A DNA stretch of 52,667 bases. Source: Methanobacterium sp. UBA44 (GTDB lineage Archaea; Methanobacteriota; Methanobacteria; Methanobacteriales; Methanobacteriaceae). The stretch covers positions 1 to 52,667 of the forward strand of contig DACV01000008.1 of assembly GCA_002494885.1 (NCBI GenBank). The letters are read 5' to 3'. This document shows positions 7,818 through 16,054 of the stretch, piece after piece. The number at the start of each line of letters is the position of its first letter. Position 1 is the stretch's first letter. A program made the position numbers and the translations under genes. Below the pieces are notes generated by a model. That model saw only the letters and a program-made list of their open reading frames with translations, searched no databases and was not told the origin of the DNA.

Positions 7818-9536
7818 ATGTCTGAGTTTTTATCTGGAGAAGATGTTTCAATAGTCCTGTGCGGTGAGGCAGGGCAGGGAATTCAAACAGTGGAAGAAAT
7901 ACTGGTCCAGGCAGTTAAACTTGGAGGATACAATGTATTTTCTTCAAAAGAATACATGTCAAGGATAAGGGGAGGGGAAAACTCCACTGAAATACGAGTA
8001 TCCTCAAAAAGAGTAGCTGCTTATGTTGACAGAATCGATATATTGATTGCAATCAGTAAAGGAGCCATAGATCACCTTGAAGAGAGAATATCTGATAATA
8101 CCATAATAATTGGAGATGAAAAAACACTTGAAGATGTTGAAAGAAATGATGTAATAAAGATTCCATTTTTAAAGATGGCTGCAGAAATTGGAGGCCCCAT
8201 ATTTGCCAATATCATTGCTGCAGGCGCTCTTTGCAGAGTCCTGAATGTGGATAAAGAAATATTCGATGAATGCATAACTGCCATGTTTAAAAGAAAGGGT
8301 GAAGAAATCCTTCAAAAAGATCTGCAGGCAGGAGAAGAAGGCTATAAAATTGGAGAAGACTTTATCAGCTCTGGAAAATTCAATGTAAAGATAAAAAAAG
8401 ATCCAAAAATTAGAGATGAGATTCTTTTAAACGGAACTGATGCGGTAGGGCTTGGATGTATTGCAGGAGGCCTCAAATTCATGTCTTCATACCCCATGAC
8501 GCCATCAACGCCGCTTCAAACATTTATTGCTGGACATTCCACAGAATTCGGCATGATTTTTGAACAGGCAGAAGATGAGATAGCTGCCATAAATATGGGA
8601 CTTGGAGCTTCCTATGCAGGTGCAAGATCACTTGTAGCAACTTCAGGAAGCGGATTTGCACTTATGAGTGAAGCTGTAGGGTTATCAGGAATGATTGAAA
8701 CTCCTATTGTTATATACCTCGCTCAGCGTCCCGGACCAGCAGTTGGATTACCTACGCGAACTGCTCAAGAAGATCTGAATCTTGCACTATATTCTTCCCC
8801 TGGTGAAACTCCAAAAGCAATATTTGCCCCTGGAAAATTTGAGGATGCACTCTTTTTAACCCATCAGGCCTTTAACCTGGCAGATAAATACCAGATACCT
8901 GTTTTTATACTTTCTGATCAGTATTTTGCAGATATTTACTACAATTTGCCTGATATTGACCTGTCCAGTATAGAAAATAAAAAATACATCGTTGAAACCC
9001 ACGAAGACTACAGGAGATATGAAATAACAGCCAATGGGATATCTCCAAGAGGAATTCCCGGATATGGAAATGGATTTGTAGTTGTGGATTCAGACGAACA
9101 TGACATTGAAGGTCATATTACCGAAGACCTTCATTTAAGGAATAAAATGGTTGAAAAACGCCTAAAAAAATTTGAAGGTATAACAAAAGATATTATTGAG
9201 CCTGAACTTGTGGGAAGTGAGGATTACAAAATTCTGGTTGTTGGATGGGGATCCACCTACGGAACCATAAAAGAAGGATTGAATCATCTTGGAAGGGATG
9301 AAATTGCCTTTTTACACTTTAAACAGGTCTATCCACTTCATGAAAGTACTTTAAATTATCTTGAAAAAGCTGAAATGACAATTATTTTCGAAAATAATGC
9401 TACTTCTCAATTTGGAAACCTTATAAAACAAGTAACAGGATTTGAAATTCATGAAAAAGCATTAAAATACAATGGAATGCCTTTTTCGGTTGAAGAAGTC
9501 ACGGAACACTTAAAAAGCTTTCTGGAGATGGTATAA
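7818..9536 (+). CDS. 2-oxoacid:acceptor oxidoreductase, fused gamma-alpha subunit
   Basis: Residues about 10-180 are a gamma domain (CGEAGQGIQTVEEI, SYMSRIRGGENSTEIR-like region) and residues about 195-570 are an alpha domain (NGTDAVGLGCIAGG, YPMTPSTPLQTFIAGH, EQAEDEIAAINMGLGASYAGAR). This gamma-alpha fusion is the reverse of the VorA beta-gamma fusion and resembles the 2-oxoglutarate-type or general 2-oxoacid enzymes found across archaea and bacteria. Start is ATG after GGTGGTTAAACC. The stop overlaps the next start in TAATG, so it is coupled to the beta subunit gene. Substrate cannot be read from the sequence; 2-oxoglutarate and branched or aryl 2-oxoacids are candidates. It begins a second transcription unit 144 bases after vorA. 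Confidence 0.85.
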   Translation: MSEFLSGEDVSIVLCGEAGQGIQTVEEILVQAVKLGGYNVFSSKEYMSRIRGGENSTEIRVSSKRVAAYVDRIDILIAISKGAIDHLEERISDNTIIIGDEKTLEDVERNDVIKIPFLKMAAEIGGPIFANIIAAGALCRVLNVDKEIFDECITAMFKRKGEEILQKDLQAGEEGYKIGEDFISSGKFNVKIKKDPKIRDEILLNGTDAVGLGCIAGGLKFMSSYPMTPSTPLQTFIAGHSTEFGMIFEQAEDEIAAINMGLGASYAGARSLVATSGSGFALMSEAVGLSGMIETPIVIYLAQRPGPAVGLPTRTAQEDLNLALYSSPGETPKAIFAPGKFEDALFLTHQAFNLADKYQIPVFILSDQYFADIYYNLPDIDLSSIENKKYIVETHEDYRRYEITANGISPRGIPGYGNGFVVVDSDEHDIEGHITEDLHLRNKMVEKRLKKFEGITKDIIEPELVGSEDYKILVVGWGSTYGTIKEGLNHLGRDEIAFLHFKQVYPLHESTLNYLEKAEMTIIFENNATSQFGNLIKQVTGFEIHEKALKYNGMPFSVEEVTEHLKSFLEMV

Positions 9537-10453
9537 TGGATCCAAAAATCTCTCAAAATTCGAAGAATTTTGGAGCACGGAAAACGAAATTTTCCGTAAG
9601 CTTTGATGTTGAGGGCGCAGATGTGGCATGGTGCCCTGGCTGCGGCGATTTTCCCATTTTAAAAACATTGAAAACTGCACTTGCAGAACTTGAGATTGAC
9701 CAGAACCAGCTTGTTTTAGCTTCAGGAATAGGTCAGGCTGGAAAGCTTCCACACTATCTTAAATCAAACACTTATAACAGTCTTCATGGCAGGGCGCTCC
9801 CCCCTGCAACTGCAATTAAATCTGTAAACAGAAAACTAACTGTAATCGTTACAAGCGGTGACGGGGATATGTACGGTGAAGGAGGAAACCATTTCATGCA
9901 CACAATCCGCCGAAATCCAGATATAACCGCAATAGTACATAACAACATGGTATATGGTTTAACAAAAGGTCAGGCATCCCCTACAACTCAGCAGGAATTC
10001 AAAACACCTTTACAGATCGAAGGTGTATCTTTAGAACCTTTTAATCCGTTGGCCATTGCTATCGGTCTTGATGCATCCTTTGTGGCCAGAACTTTTGCTG
10101 GAGATATGAATCACATGAAGGAAGTCTTTAAAAAAGCAATTACCCATAAAGGATTTTCTCTTGTTGATGTATTCCAGCCATGCGTTACCTATAATAAAAT
10201 AAATACTTACAAATGGTTTAGAGACAATGTCTACAATCTTGACGATTCATATGATCCTCATGATAGAGTTGAGGCTTTTAAAAAGGCTATAGAGTTCCAT
10301 AAATTCCCCTTAGGCGTTTTATACATCAATCCAAATAAAAACCCATATGAAGATATTTTAACAGTTTACAGGGAAGATGACAGTCCATTATTTAAAAGGG
10401 AAGTGGATATGCAGAGACTTGAGAAGCTTGTTGATTCAAAAAGGAAAATATAA
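9536..10453 (+). CDS. 2-oxoacid:acceptor oxidoreductase, beta subunit
   Basis: Thiamine-diphosphate-binding beta subunit, partner of the gamma-alpha protein just upstream. Motifs are CPGCGDFPILKTL (about residue 33 on), HGRALPPATAIKS, and the Mg/TPP motif GDGDMYGEGGNHF followed by NNMVYGLTKGQASPTT. Start is ATG overlapping the upstream TAA (TAATG), with GGAGATGG as RBS. The first about 22 residues (MDPKISQNSKNFGARKTKFS) precede the normal family start (FDVEGADVAWCPGCG); they are encoded by two perfect hairpins at 9554-9597 and look like a repeat insertion tolerated just after the start codon. Length without the insertion (about 283) is usual for the family. The hairpins could lower or tune translation of this subunit. 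Confidence 0.87.
   Translation: MDPKISQNSKNFGARKTKFSVSFDVEGADVAWCPGCGDFPILKTLKTALAELEIDQNQLVLASGIGQAGKLPHYLKSNTYNSLHGRALPPATAIKSVNRKLTVIVTSGDGDMYGEGGNHFMHTIRRNPDITAIVHNNMVYGLTKGQASPTTQQEFKTPLQIEGVSLEPFNPLAIAIGLDASFVARTFAGDMNHMKEVFKKAITHKGFSLVDVFQPCVTYNKINTYKWFRDNVYNLDDSYDPHDRVEAFKKAIEFHKFPLGVLYINPNKNPYEDILTVYREDDSPLFKREVDMQRLEKLVDSKRKI
9554..9597. repeat. Two-hairpin repeat unit inside the beta-subunit start
   Basis: First hairpin: CAAAATTC, loop GAA, GAATTTTG (9554-9572, perfect 8-bp stem). Second hairpin: ACGGAAAA, loop CGAAA, TTTTCCGT (9577-9597, perfect 8-bp stem). The first is the same, apart from one loop base, as the hairpin at 18507-18525, and in both places it is read in the frame giving QNSKNFG. 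It lies within codons 7-21 of the beta-subunit gene. Confidence 0.8.
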
Positions 10454-10473
10454 TTAATTAAATCTTGATTGAA

Positions 10474-10508
10474 GGGAAAAAATTAATCTTTCCCGACATA
10501 CTATTTTT
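10474..10508 (+). terminator. Hairpin plus T-run after the 2-oxoacid oxidoreductase genes
   Basis: GGGAAA (10474-10479) pairs with TTTCCC (10489-10494), followed by GACATACTATTTTTTTT. It sits in the short gap between the oxidoreductase genes and the convergent membrane-protein gene and could end transcription from both sides. Confidence 0.5.
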
Positions 10509-10542
10509 TTTGAAGTGTTAAAAAACTCACTTTTACATCCAA

Positions 10543-11010
10543 TCATCCGAACAAACCAAAACCTTGTGTCAAAAGCATGTAAAGAGCCCATATAAAAAGT
10601 ATTGTCATAATTACTAATTGTTTCCATGCCTTTTCTGGATTAGCTTCTATAGCATATGACATCATTTTTATAGGCGAAATAGGTGCCTCTGGAGATTCCT
10701 CTGGGGTTAAAGGTTTAGAAAAGCTGTGGAAATACGTTTGAATCAATATCATTCCAACCAGGAGGCCAGTAATAAAGTTGATGTATTCCGTTGCTCCAGA
10801 TACAAACAGTAAACCTGTTAAAATTAATATCATAACCAGCAAAAAAATATCCTGTACCTTTGTTGCGCTGGTTTTTCCATTATAGGATGAATCCAATAAC
10901 TTTCTTCTGGTGTCATACTTTGCAAAAAAGAAAAACATGAATTTTATCAGGGAATATACAATAAAGAATACCAACAAGACCTTTAAAGCCAATAAAACTA
11001 TATCTGCCAT
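10543..11010 (-). CDS. Small integral membrane protein of unknown function
   Basis: A 155-residue protein with hydrophobic segments at about residues 4-30 (IVLLALKVLLVFFIVYSL), 50-70 (DIFLLVMILILTGLLFVSG), 72-92 (FITGLLVGMILIQTYF) and 128-150 (LVIMTILFIWALYMLLTQG), so about four membrane spans, with a charged loop between the first two (KYDTRRKLLDSSYNGK). The upstream minus strand has a GGAGGGAAAAA purine run at about the right distance from the ATG. I do not recognise the family. It is alone between convergent metabolic genes and the large sensor kinase; with 145 bases to the kinase it could follow it on the same transcript. Confidence 0.75.
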   Translation of the reverse strand: MADIVLLALKVLLVFFIVYSLIKFMFFFFAKYDTRRKLLDSSYNGKTSATKVQDIFLLVMILILTGLLFVSGATEYINFITGLLVGMILIQTYFHSFSKPLTPEESPEAPISPIKMMSYAIEANPEKAWKQLVIMTILFIWALYMLLTQGFGLFG

Positions 11011-11155
11011 TTTTTCCCTCCACTTTTCAACAAACTGACTATTGGTTATTTATAAAACTTATAAGAAAAGTTCTTTCGGAAGAATTAAAGGGCTATGAAA
11101 TTATAAAAAGAAGGTGAAATACAGACTCATTCCCCATCTCTGGTGATTAAAAAAA

Positions 11156-14100
11156 TTATTTTATTCGTTCAGGTATGGTAAAATAAAAGTTAGAACCTTT
11201 ACCATATTCTGATTCAACCCATACTGACCCGCCGTGACGTTCCATAATTCTTTTTACAATTGCCAATCCAATTCCAGATCCTTCATATCGCCCAATAGCG
11301 TGTAATCGTTTGAAAACTTCAAATATAATATCTGAGTACTGCTCTTCTATGCCTATTCCATTATCATGTACATTAAAAACATATTCATTACCTTCTTTTT
11401 TTGCAGAAATATGAATTTTAGGTGGAACTCCTTCCCTGCAGAATTTCAAGGAATTACTAATGAGATTCTGGAATACCCTGTTAATCTGATCTTCATCAGC
11501 AAAAACTACTGGAAGTGAATCAAAAGTTACTTCAGCATTACATTCTTCAATAGAGGTTTTTAAATCATATATAACGCTATTAAGACAATCATCAGATTTA
11601 AATTCTTTAAATTCATTGCCATGCGTTCCGGCACGTGAATACTCGCGCAGACCCTTAATCATATCCTGCATCCTTAAAGCTCCGCTGACTATGTACTCAA
11701 TAAATTCATCGGCATCTTCATCTAACTGTCCTTCATAACGATGCTTTAAAAGACCTGCATAACTTCCCATAGTTCTAAGTGGCTCCTGAAGATCGTGACT
11801 GGTGATAAAAGCGAAACCCTGCAGCTCCTTATTAGAACGTTTTAACTCATCTATTGTCACTTTTAGCTTATTTTCTGCTTTTTTCAGCTCAGTTATATCA
11901 CGGGCGGCTGCAAAAACCCCAATAATTTCACCAGATTCATCTTTATAAACAGAGGCATTATATAAAACAGGAGTTATATATCCATCCTTGTGCTGGATTT
12001 CAAGTTCATAATCCCGCACCACTCCCTCATGGAAAACCTGCTGATAACCTTTTCTGGCTTTATCAGGATGGGTAAAGTAATCTGAAAAATCAGTTCCTAT
12101 GAGTTCATCTCTGGAATAGCCAGTAATCACCTCTGTAGACTCATTTACATCTGTAATTTTACCATCAGGACCGAAAGTGACTAATGGATCAACACTAGCC
12201 TCGATCAGACTACGATTATATTTACTTGCAATTTCAAGTCTTTTTTCAACTTTTTTAAGCTTAGTTATATCGCGTGCAGCTGCAAAAACACCGATAACTT
12301 TTCCATATTCATCTCTGTAAACTGAAGCATTGTACAGTACTGGAGTTTTACGACCGCTTTTATGCAAGATTTCCAATGGATAATCCTGTACAAAACCATT
12401 ACGAAAAACTTTTTGATATCCTTCCATGGCCTTTTTCGGCTGGGTAAAATAATTGGAGAAATCTGTACCAATAAGAACATTCCGTTTCCATCCTGTAATC
12501 GCCTCTGTAGACTCATTTACATCTGTAATTTTACCATCAGGACCGAAAGTGACTAAAGGGTCAACACTAGCCTCAATTAAACTTCTGTTATAATCATTGG
12601 CCACCCTTAATGATTCATAAGCTTCTTCAAGCGCTATAGTTCGCTCTTCTACCTGTGATTCTAAATTATCATTGGCCTCTTTAAGGGCTTGATTGAAAAG
12701 GAGCCTGTTCATGGCAATAGCAATTTGATCGGTTACTGCCTTCATTACTTCCAGTTCTCTCTCTATAAATTGGGTTCGCCATTTAGTCCCAAATGAGAGA
12801 GTGCCTATTGTTCGTCCTTCAATTATCATTGGATGACATGCATATGCCTGTATACCATACGACTTCACCAGTTTGGTTCTTGGATCTGACCTTCCAAAGA
12901 TATTCTCTGCAATAATCCTGTGTTTTTCAAGGGCAGCCAATCCACATACAGCAGCACCGTAATCAAGCCATTCAATTTTTTCTGCTTCTTCTTCTGTAAT
13001 ACCAGAATAAGCATTTAGATGGAGACGTACTTTTTGATCATCACCAAAAAAATTAAAGAACAGGTCACACTGGAGAAATTCCATTGTTTTCTGACATATA
13101 TCATTAATTACATCTTGAGGATTTTCACTGGTAAGCAGTCGGCTTGTAACATCTACAAGAAGTTCATTACGCTGCTGATTCCATAAAATTGCTTCTTCTG
13201 CCTTTTTGTACTCTGTAATGTCATGTACCATTCCAATTGAGCGAATAATTTGACCTGATTCATTGTGGATATGTTCACATTTTTCATGAACAACGCGAAC
13301 TTCACCAGATTCTCTTAAAATCCGATGCTCGATCTCATAACTGTCCTTTCCCTTACCCAGTGAGTTATAATATGCTTCATTCACTGCCTGGCGGTCATCA
13401 GGATGTACTGCATCAAGAAAAGCTTCATATGTGGCCGTAAAATTTTGCGGCTTGATACCAAATATTCTGTAAACTTCATCTGACCAGAATAGATGATTGT
13501 TTATAACATCAAGCTCCCAGCTACCGATATGGGCAATCTCCTGAGATCTGTTCATTCTATTCTTGCTTTCCGCTAAGGCGATGTTGATGATGGTTAAATC
13601 TTCTCCTCGTAGTTTAAGCTCTTCGTTAGCAATTTGAAGTTCTTTAGCGGTATTCTGCAGTTCTTCATTGGAAACTTCCAGCTCATTAGCAAATTCTTGA
13701 GTTCTTTCTAAAAGGTTTCTAATTCTTTCCTCTGCTTTTTTACGCTCGGTGATATCACGCGCTACATGAACGCTTCCCATTAATTTCCCTGCTGAATCAT
13801 AAAGTGGTGATGCGCTGACGATGCAATCACCGCCCAGAGCTTTCTCATGAATTTCTGCAGTATGTTCACGTCCATCAGCAAGCAGTTGACTGTGAGGACA
13901 GAAAGAAGGGGGCTCGCTTGTGCCATGAACAGCATAATAACAGGGCAGACCAACGCATTTTTCTGATGATACACCAAATTTGGCTGCCATGGCTTTATTT
14001 GCGCGAATAACCCGATGTTTGTGGTCAAGTATGGCTATCAAATCAGGTACAGTATTAAAGGTTTGTTCCCAATTTCTCTCAGCTTGAATGGCATTTTCTT

Positions 14101-14701
14101 TTGTTTGTTTATGCTCAGAGTTTTCAATTAAATCCCATTTACCCTCTCGCTTGGTGAGGGCAAACCCATGATTGTTAACAACATCGATAATTTCTGCTGC
14201 TGTACATTTATCCAGACAATATGTGCAGAGAGCCATCATCTGATATCGGCCAATAATATTATTTATAGCTTCTTCATAATCAACAAAATCGTTCCAGCCT
14301 TCTTTTTCAAGCCAGAAAGTATTTCCGCTTAATCTTAAACCATTATATCCCTTTTTCAATGCTCTGTTGAGTTTGGAAACCCATCCTTCAAGTATCCTAT
14401 CTGAATCGAAATCCCCTTCTATCACGTACCATTCAGTGTATGGAAGAATTTCGATCTGTCCTTTCTTCAGGTAGCTATCAATATCAGGAATAACCATTTC
14501 CAGCGCATCTTTTGCCTCTTCTGATGAAAGAGGTTCAGATGTAATCCACATGCAAAATTCGTTGTTTTCAAGCCCAGCTTTAAAATAGGGAACAAGAACA
14601 TTAATTAGATCTTCCTTTGTCTTGTAAAACTGACAGAAATGAGTTCCCCATGGAGCATCTCCAACAATATCAATTCCTGAATTCCTCAATTTTCTTTCCA
14701 T
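11156..14701 (-). CDS. Large cytoplasmic MEDS-PAS-GAF sensor histidine kinase
   Basis: An 1181-residue kinase without membrane spans. Order: MEDS/DcmR-type sensory domain (about 1-195, with THFCQFYKTKEDL and the Cys-rich CTYCLDKC), PAS 1 (about 205-325), coiled coil, PAS 2 (about 385-500), GAF (about 515-680), coiled coil, PAS 3 (about 715-835), PAS 4 (about 840-960), HisKA (about 975-1050; phosphoacceptor His in SHDLQEPLRT) and HATPase (N box NLISNSLKF, G box GSGIGLAIVKRI). PAS 3 and PAS 4 are near copies 124 codons apart, with a 55-base identical stretch (12130-12184 and 12502-12556). Such kinases are expanded in methanogens; the signal is probably redox or a small C1/halogenated molecule by analogy with DcmR, which is inference. 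No response regulator is adjacent. Confidence 0.92.
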   Translation of the reverse strand: MERKLRNSGIDIVGDAPWGTHFCQFYKTKEDLINVLVPYFKAGLENNEFCMWITSEPLSSEEAKDALEMVIPDIDSYLKKGQIEILPYTEWYVIEGDFDSDRILEGWVSKLNRALKKGYNGLRLSGNTFWLEKEGWNDFVDYEEAINNIIGRYQMMALCTYCLDKCTAAEIIDVVNNHGFALTKREGKWDLIENSEHKQTKENAIQAERNWEQTFNTVPDLIAILDHKHRVIRANKAMAAKFGVSSEKCVGLPCYYAVHGTSEPPSFCPHSQLLADGREHTAEIHEKALGGDCIVSASPLYDSAGKLMGSVHVARDITERKKAEERIRNLLERTQEFANELEVSNEELQNTAKELQIANEELKLRGEDLTIINIALAESKNRMNRSQEIAHIGSWELDVINNHLFWSDEVYRIFGIKPQNFTATYEAFLDAVHPDDRQAVNEAYYNSLGKGKDSYEIEHRILRESGEVRVVHEKCEHIHNESGQIIRSIGMVHDITEYKKAEEAILWNQQRNELLVDVTSRLLTSENPQDVINDICQKTMEFLQCDLFFNFFGDDQKVRLHLNAYSGITEEEAEKIEWLDYGAAVCGLAALEKHRIIAENIFGRSDPRTKLVKSYGIQAYACHPMIIEGRTIGTLSFGTKWRTQFIERELEVMKAVTDQIAIAMNRLLFNQALKEANDNLESQVEERTIALEEAYESLRVANDYNRSLIEASVDPLVTFGPDGKITDVNESTEAITGWKRNVLIGTDFSNYFTQPKKAMEGYQKVFRNGFVQDYPLEILHKSGRKTPVLYNASVYRDEYGKVIGVFAAARDITKLKKVEKRLEIASKYNRSLIEASVDPLVTFGPDGKITDVNESTEVITGYSRDELIGTDFSDYFTHPDKARKGYQQVFHEGVVRDYELEIQHKDGYITPVLYNASVYKDESGEIIGVFAAARDITELKKAENKLKVTIDELKRSNKELQGFAFITSHDLQEPLRTMGSYAGLLKHRYEGQLDEDADEFIEYIVSGALRMQDMIKGLREYSRAGTHGNEFKEFKSDDCLNSVIYDLKTSIEECNAEVTFDSLPVVFADEDQINRVFQNLISNSLKFCREGVPPKIHISAKKEGNEYVFNVHDNGIGIEEQYSDIIFEVFKRLHAIGRYEGSGIGLAIVKRIMERHGGSVWVESEYGKGSNFYFTIPERIK

Positions 14702-15113
14702 TCTATTCTTCCCTTTATGCAGTCTGATGGAATGATGAAAATAAATTCGCCATTAGGTTATTAACTTTAAAAATACTAAAATTACGCCTTATATTAGTTT
14801 ATCCTCTACTATTTAAATATTAAGAGATTAATTTTAAAGAGGGCACATCATATCTAAAAAGTGAGTATTTGGTAACAGTAATATGTAAAACCTTAGTTTA
14901 GAGAAAAAAGACCTGTACTCATTTTTATGTAAATAAACTTTAATTAGATAGAATTTTATTTTAACACTTAAAAATTAATCTGTTTTTCTATTACCAGATA
15001 AGGTCTGGAGGGTTAAAAAAAATATTTTGAGTGCCCTCAAAAATATCATGGCATGTAAATTAAAGATTTGCATTACAAAATGTAATGTAAACATGCTAAA
15101 ATTAAAAGTTGAG
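14702..15113. other. Intergenic region between the sensor kinase and tRNA-Met
   Basis: AT-rich. It contains the kinase promoter (minus strand) near its left edge. Short stems are visible: CCAGA/TCTGG at 14995-15009, and a perfect CATTACA, loop AAA, TGTAATG hairpin at 15071-15087 enclosed by GCATGT/ACATGC. The latter has the same arm and loop style as the clusters at 30.6, 43.7 and 51.3 kb. It lies 3' of the tRNA gene, after a T-rich tail (minus strand CTTTTAATTTT) that probably ends tRNA transcription. No protein gene is seen. Confidence 0.5.
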
Positions 15114-15223
15114 TGCCGGGGGCGGGATTCGAACCCGCGGCCTCACGGTATCCCAGGAAAAAGTCAGAGCACTGCTTAAATACCCTATGAGCCGTGCGCT
15201 CTAACCAGCTGAGCCACCCCGGC
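15114..15223 (-). tRNA. Elongator tRNA-Met (CAT) with a 36-base intron
   Basis: Read on the minus strand: acceptor GCCGGGG pairs with CCCCGGC, the D-arm is GCTC/GAGC around AGCTGGTTA, the anticodon stem CACGG/CCGTG encloses CTCATA-intron-A, and the T-arm is GCGGG-TTCGAAT-CCCGC. Anticodon CAT is at 15187-15189. The discriminator is A and the 3' CCA is not encoded. The acceptor begins G-C, unlike the A-starting archaeal initiator, so this is the elongator. The intron after position 37 is in the canonical archaeal place. All four arms of the spliced form pair perfectly. Confidence 0.95.
15150..15185 (-). other. tRNA-Met intron at position 37/38
   Basis: 36 bases between A37 (15186) and A38 (15149). 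Removing them restores the 7-base loop CTCATAA. The boundary has short unpaired bases flanking GGG...GGGAT and could form the bulge-helix-bulge recognised by the archaeal splicing endonuclease. The exact ends could shift by a base, but the 36-base choice gives the only normal loop. Confidence 0.85.
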
Positions 15224-15250
15224 GTGGCTTTTTTTACATTTCTTTTTATC

Positions 15251-15262
15251 ATTTAAAAAGGT
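15251..15262 (-). promoter_or_regulatory. Probable tRNA-Met promoter (BRE/TATA)
   Basis: On the minus strand, AAACCTTTTTAAATG places an A-rich BRE and a TTTAAA TATA-like core about 28-39 bases before the mature tRNA 5' end, the expected position for an archaeal tRNA promoter. Confidence 0.45.
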
Positions 15263-15381
15263 TTCTATAGAGAAAAATAAAATTAAGTAATTCAAATTAT
15301 TTAATCTTATTTATTTTATATTTAATAAATGCCTTAAATTATTTTATGAATTTGAATTTTTTATCTGCCAGGCACAAAGTA

Positions 15382-15519
15382 TTATCTCTTAAAATAACTC
15401 GCTGGACTTATATGCCTTCCAGATTTAACAATTATCTTAATTTCAGATATTCCCCGGGCTTCTCCAATAATTCGATCCCCTTTTATAATATCTCCCTTAT
15501 CAGTATGAACTTCAGACAT
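15382..15519 (-). CDS. Possible 45-residue protein of unknown function
   Basis: An ATG at 15517-15519 on the minus strand opens a 45-codon frame ending TAA at 15382-15384. The peptide begins MSEVHTDKGDIIKGD and ends SGRHISPASYFKR, with a balanced mix of charged and beta-branched residues rather than the Lys/Asn/Ile bias of random AT-rich frames. A purine run AAAGGGAT lies 4-10 bases before the ATG. It is the only plausible gene in the 420 bases between the tRNA and the next gene; an opposite-strand 63-codon frame there looks like its shadow. I recognise no family. Confidence 0.45.
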   Translation of the reverse strand: MSEVHTDKGDIIKGDRIIGEARGISEIKIIVKSGRHISPASYFKR

Positions 15520-15641
15520 CTAAATCCCTTTAAATGACTTTCCTTTTATAACTCTTCAGTTATATAATTCATTATGGAAGAAATTTAAGGCCTGAATCAG
15601 ATCATTAAAATTATTAACCTTTATTTACATATCAATGTATC

Positions 15642-16028
15642 ATGTCTACTTCACCAGAAATTGAGAAATTGTTTTCAAAATATATGGAAACTATTGGCGA
15701 AAATCCTGGAGGTTTCATCGGTTTTTTTAAACCCGAACATTTAGAGAAGGGCGATCCAAAGACTCTTGGAAGAACTATACAAATTGGAGCAGAAGATTTA
15801 GAAACCAGCATTAATTACATGGATTTCGAGCCCTGGGAACTTGAACCTGGTAAAAATGGGGCACGATTAAAGGAAGCAGTAAAGATATATCGAGAAATGG
15901 GAAAAGAAATTGAGAAAATGACAGAAAAAGAGCCTAAAGAGTACCATCTGTACTTAATAGCAATACTTTTAGATATGCTCTCCAGTCTGCTCCACCACAT
16001 TGAAAATGAAGATGTTGGCGGAGAATAG
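15642..16028 (+). CDS. Hypothetical acidic helical protein
   Basis: A 128-residue, strongly charged protein with no signal peptide or membrane span. A Gly/Phe-rich segment near the start (GENPGGFIGFFKPEHLEKG) is followed by helices rich in Glu and Lys (EAVKIYREMGKEIEKMTEKEPK) and a hydrophobic helix LYLIAILLDMLSSLLHHIE at the C-terminus that could mediate dimerisation. I do not recognise it. No strong RBS is seen before the ATG, so it may be leaderless or start elsewhere. It is 26 bases upstream of the universal stress protein and probably shares its transcript. Confidence 0.65.
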   Translation: MSTSPEIEKLFSKYMETIGENPGGFIGFFKPEHLEKGDPKTLGRTIQIGAEDLETSINYMDFEPWELEPGKNGARLKEAVKIYREMGKEIEKMTEKEPKEYHLYLIAILLDMLSSLLHHIENEDVGGE

Positions 16029-16054
16029 ATGTATGAATAATGAAGGTGAATTTA

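Noticed and set aside
15346..15537. 63-codon plus-strand frame after the tRNA
   Set aside because: It is antisense to a better 45-codon frame and has no RBS.
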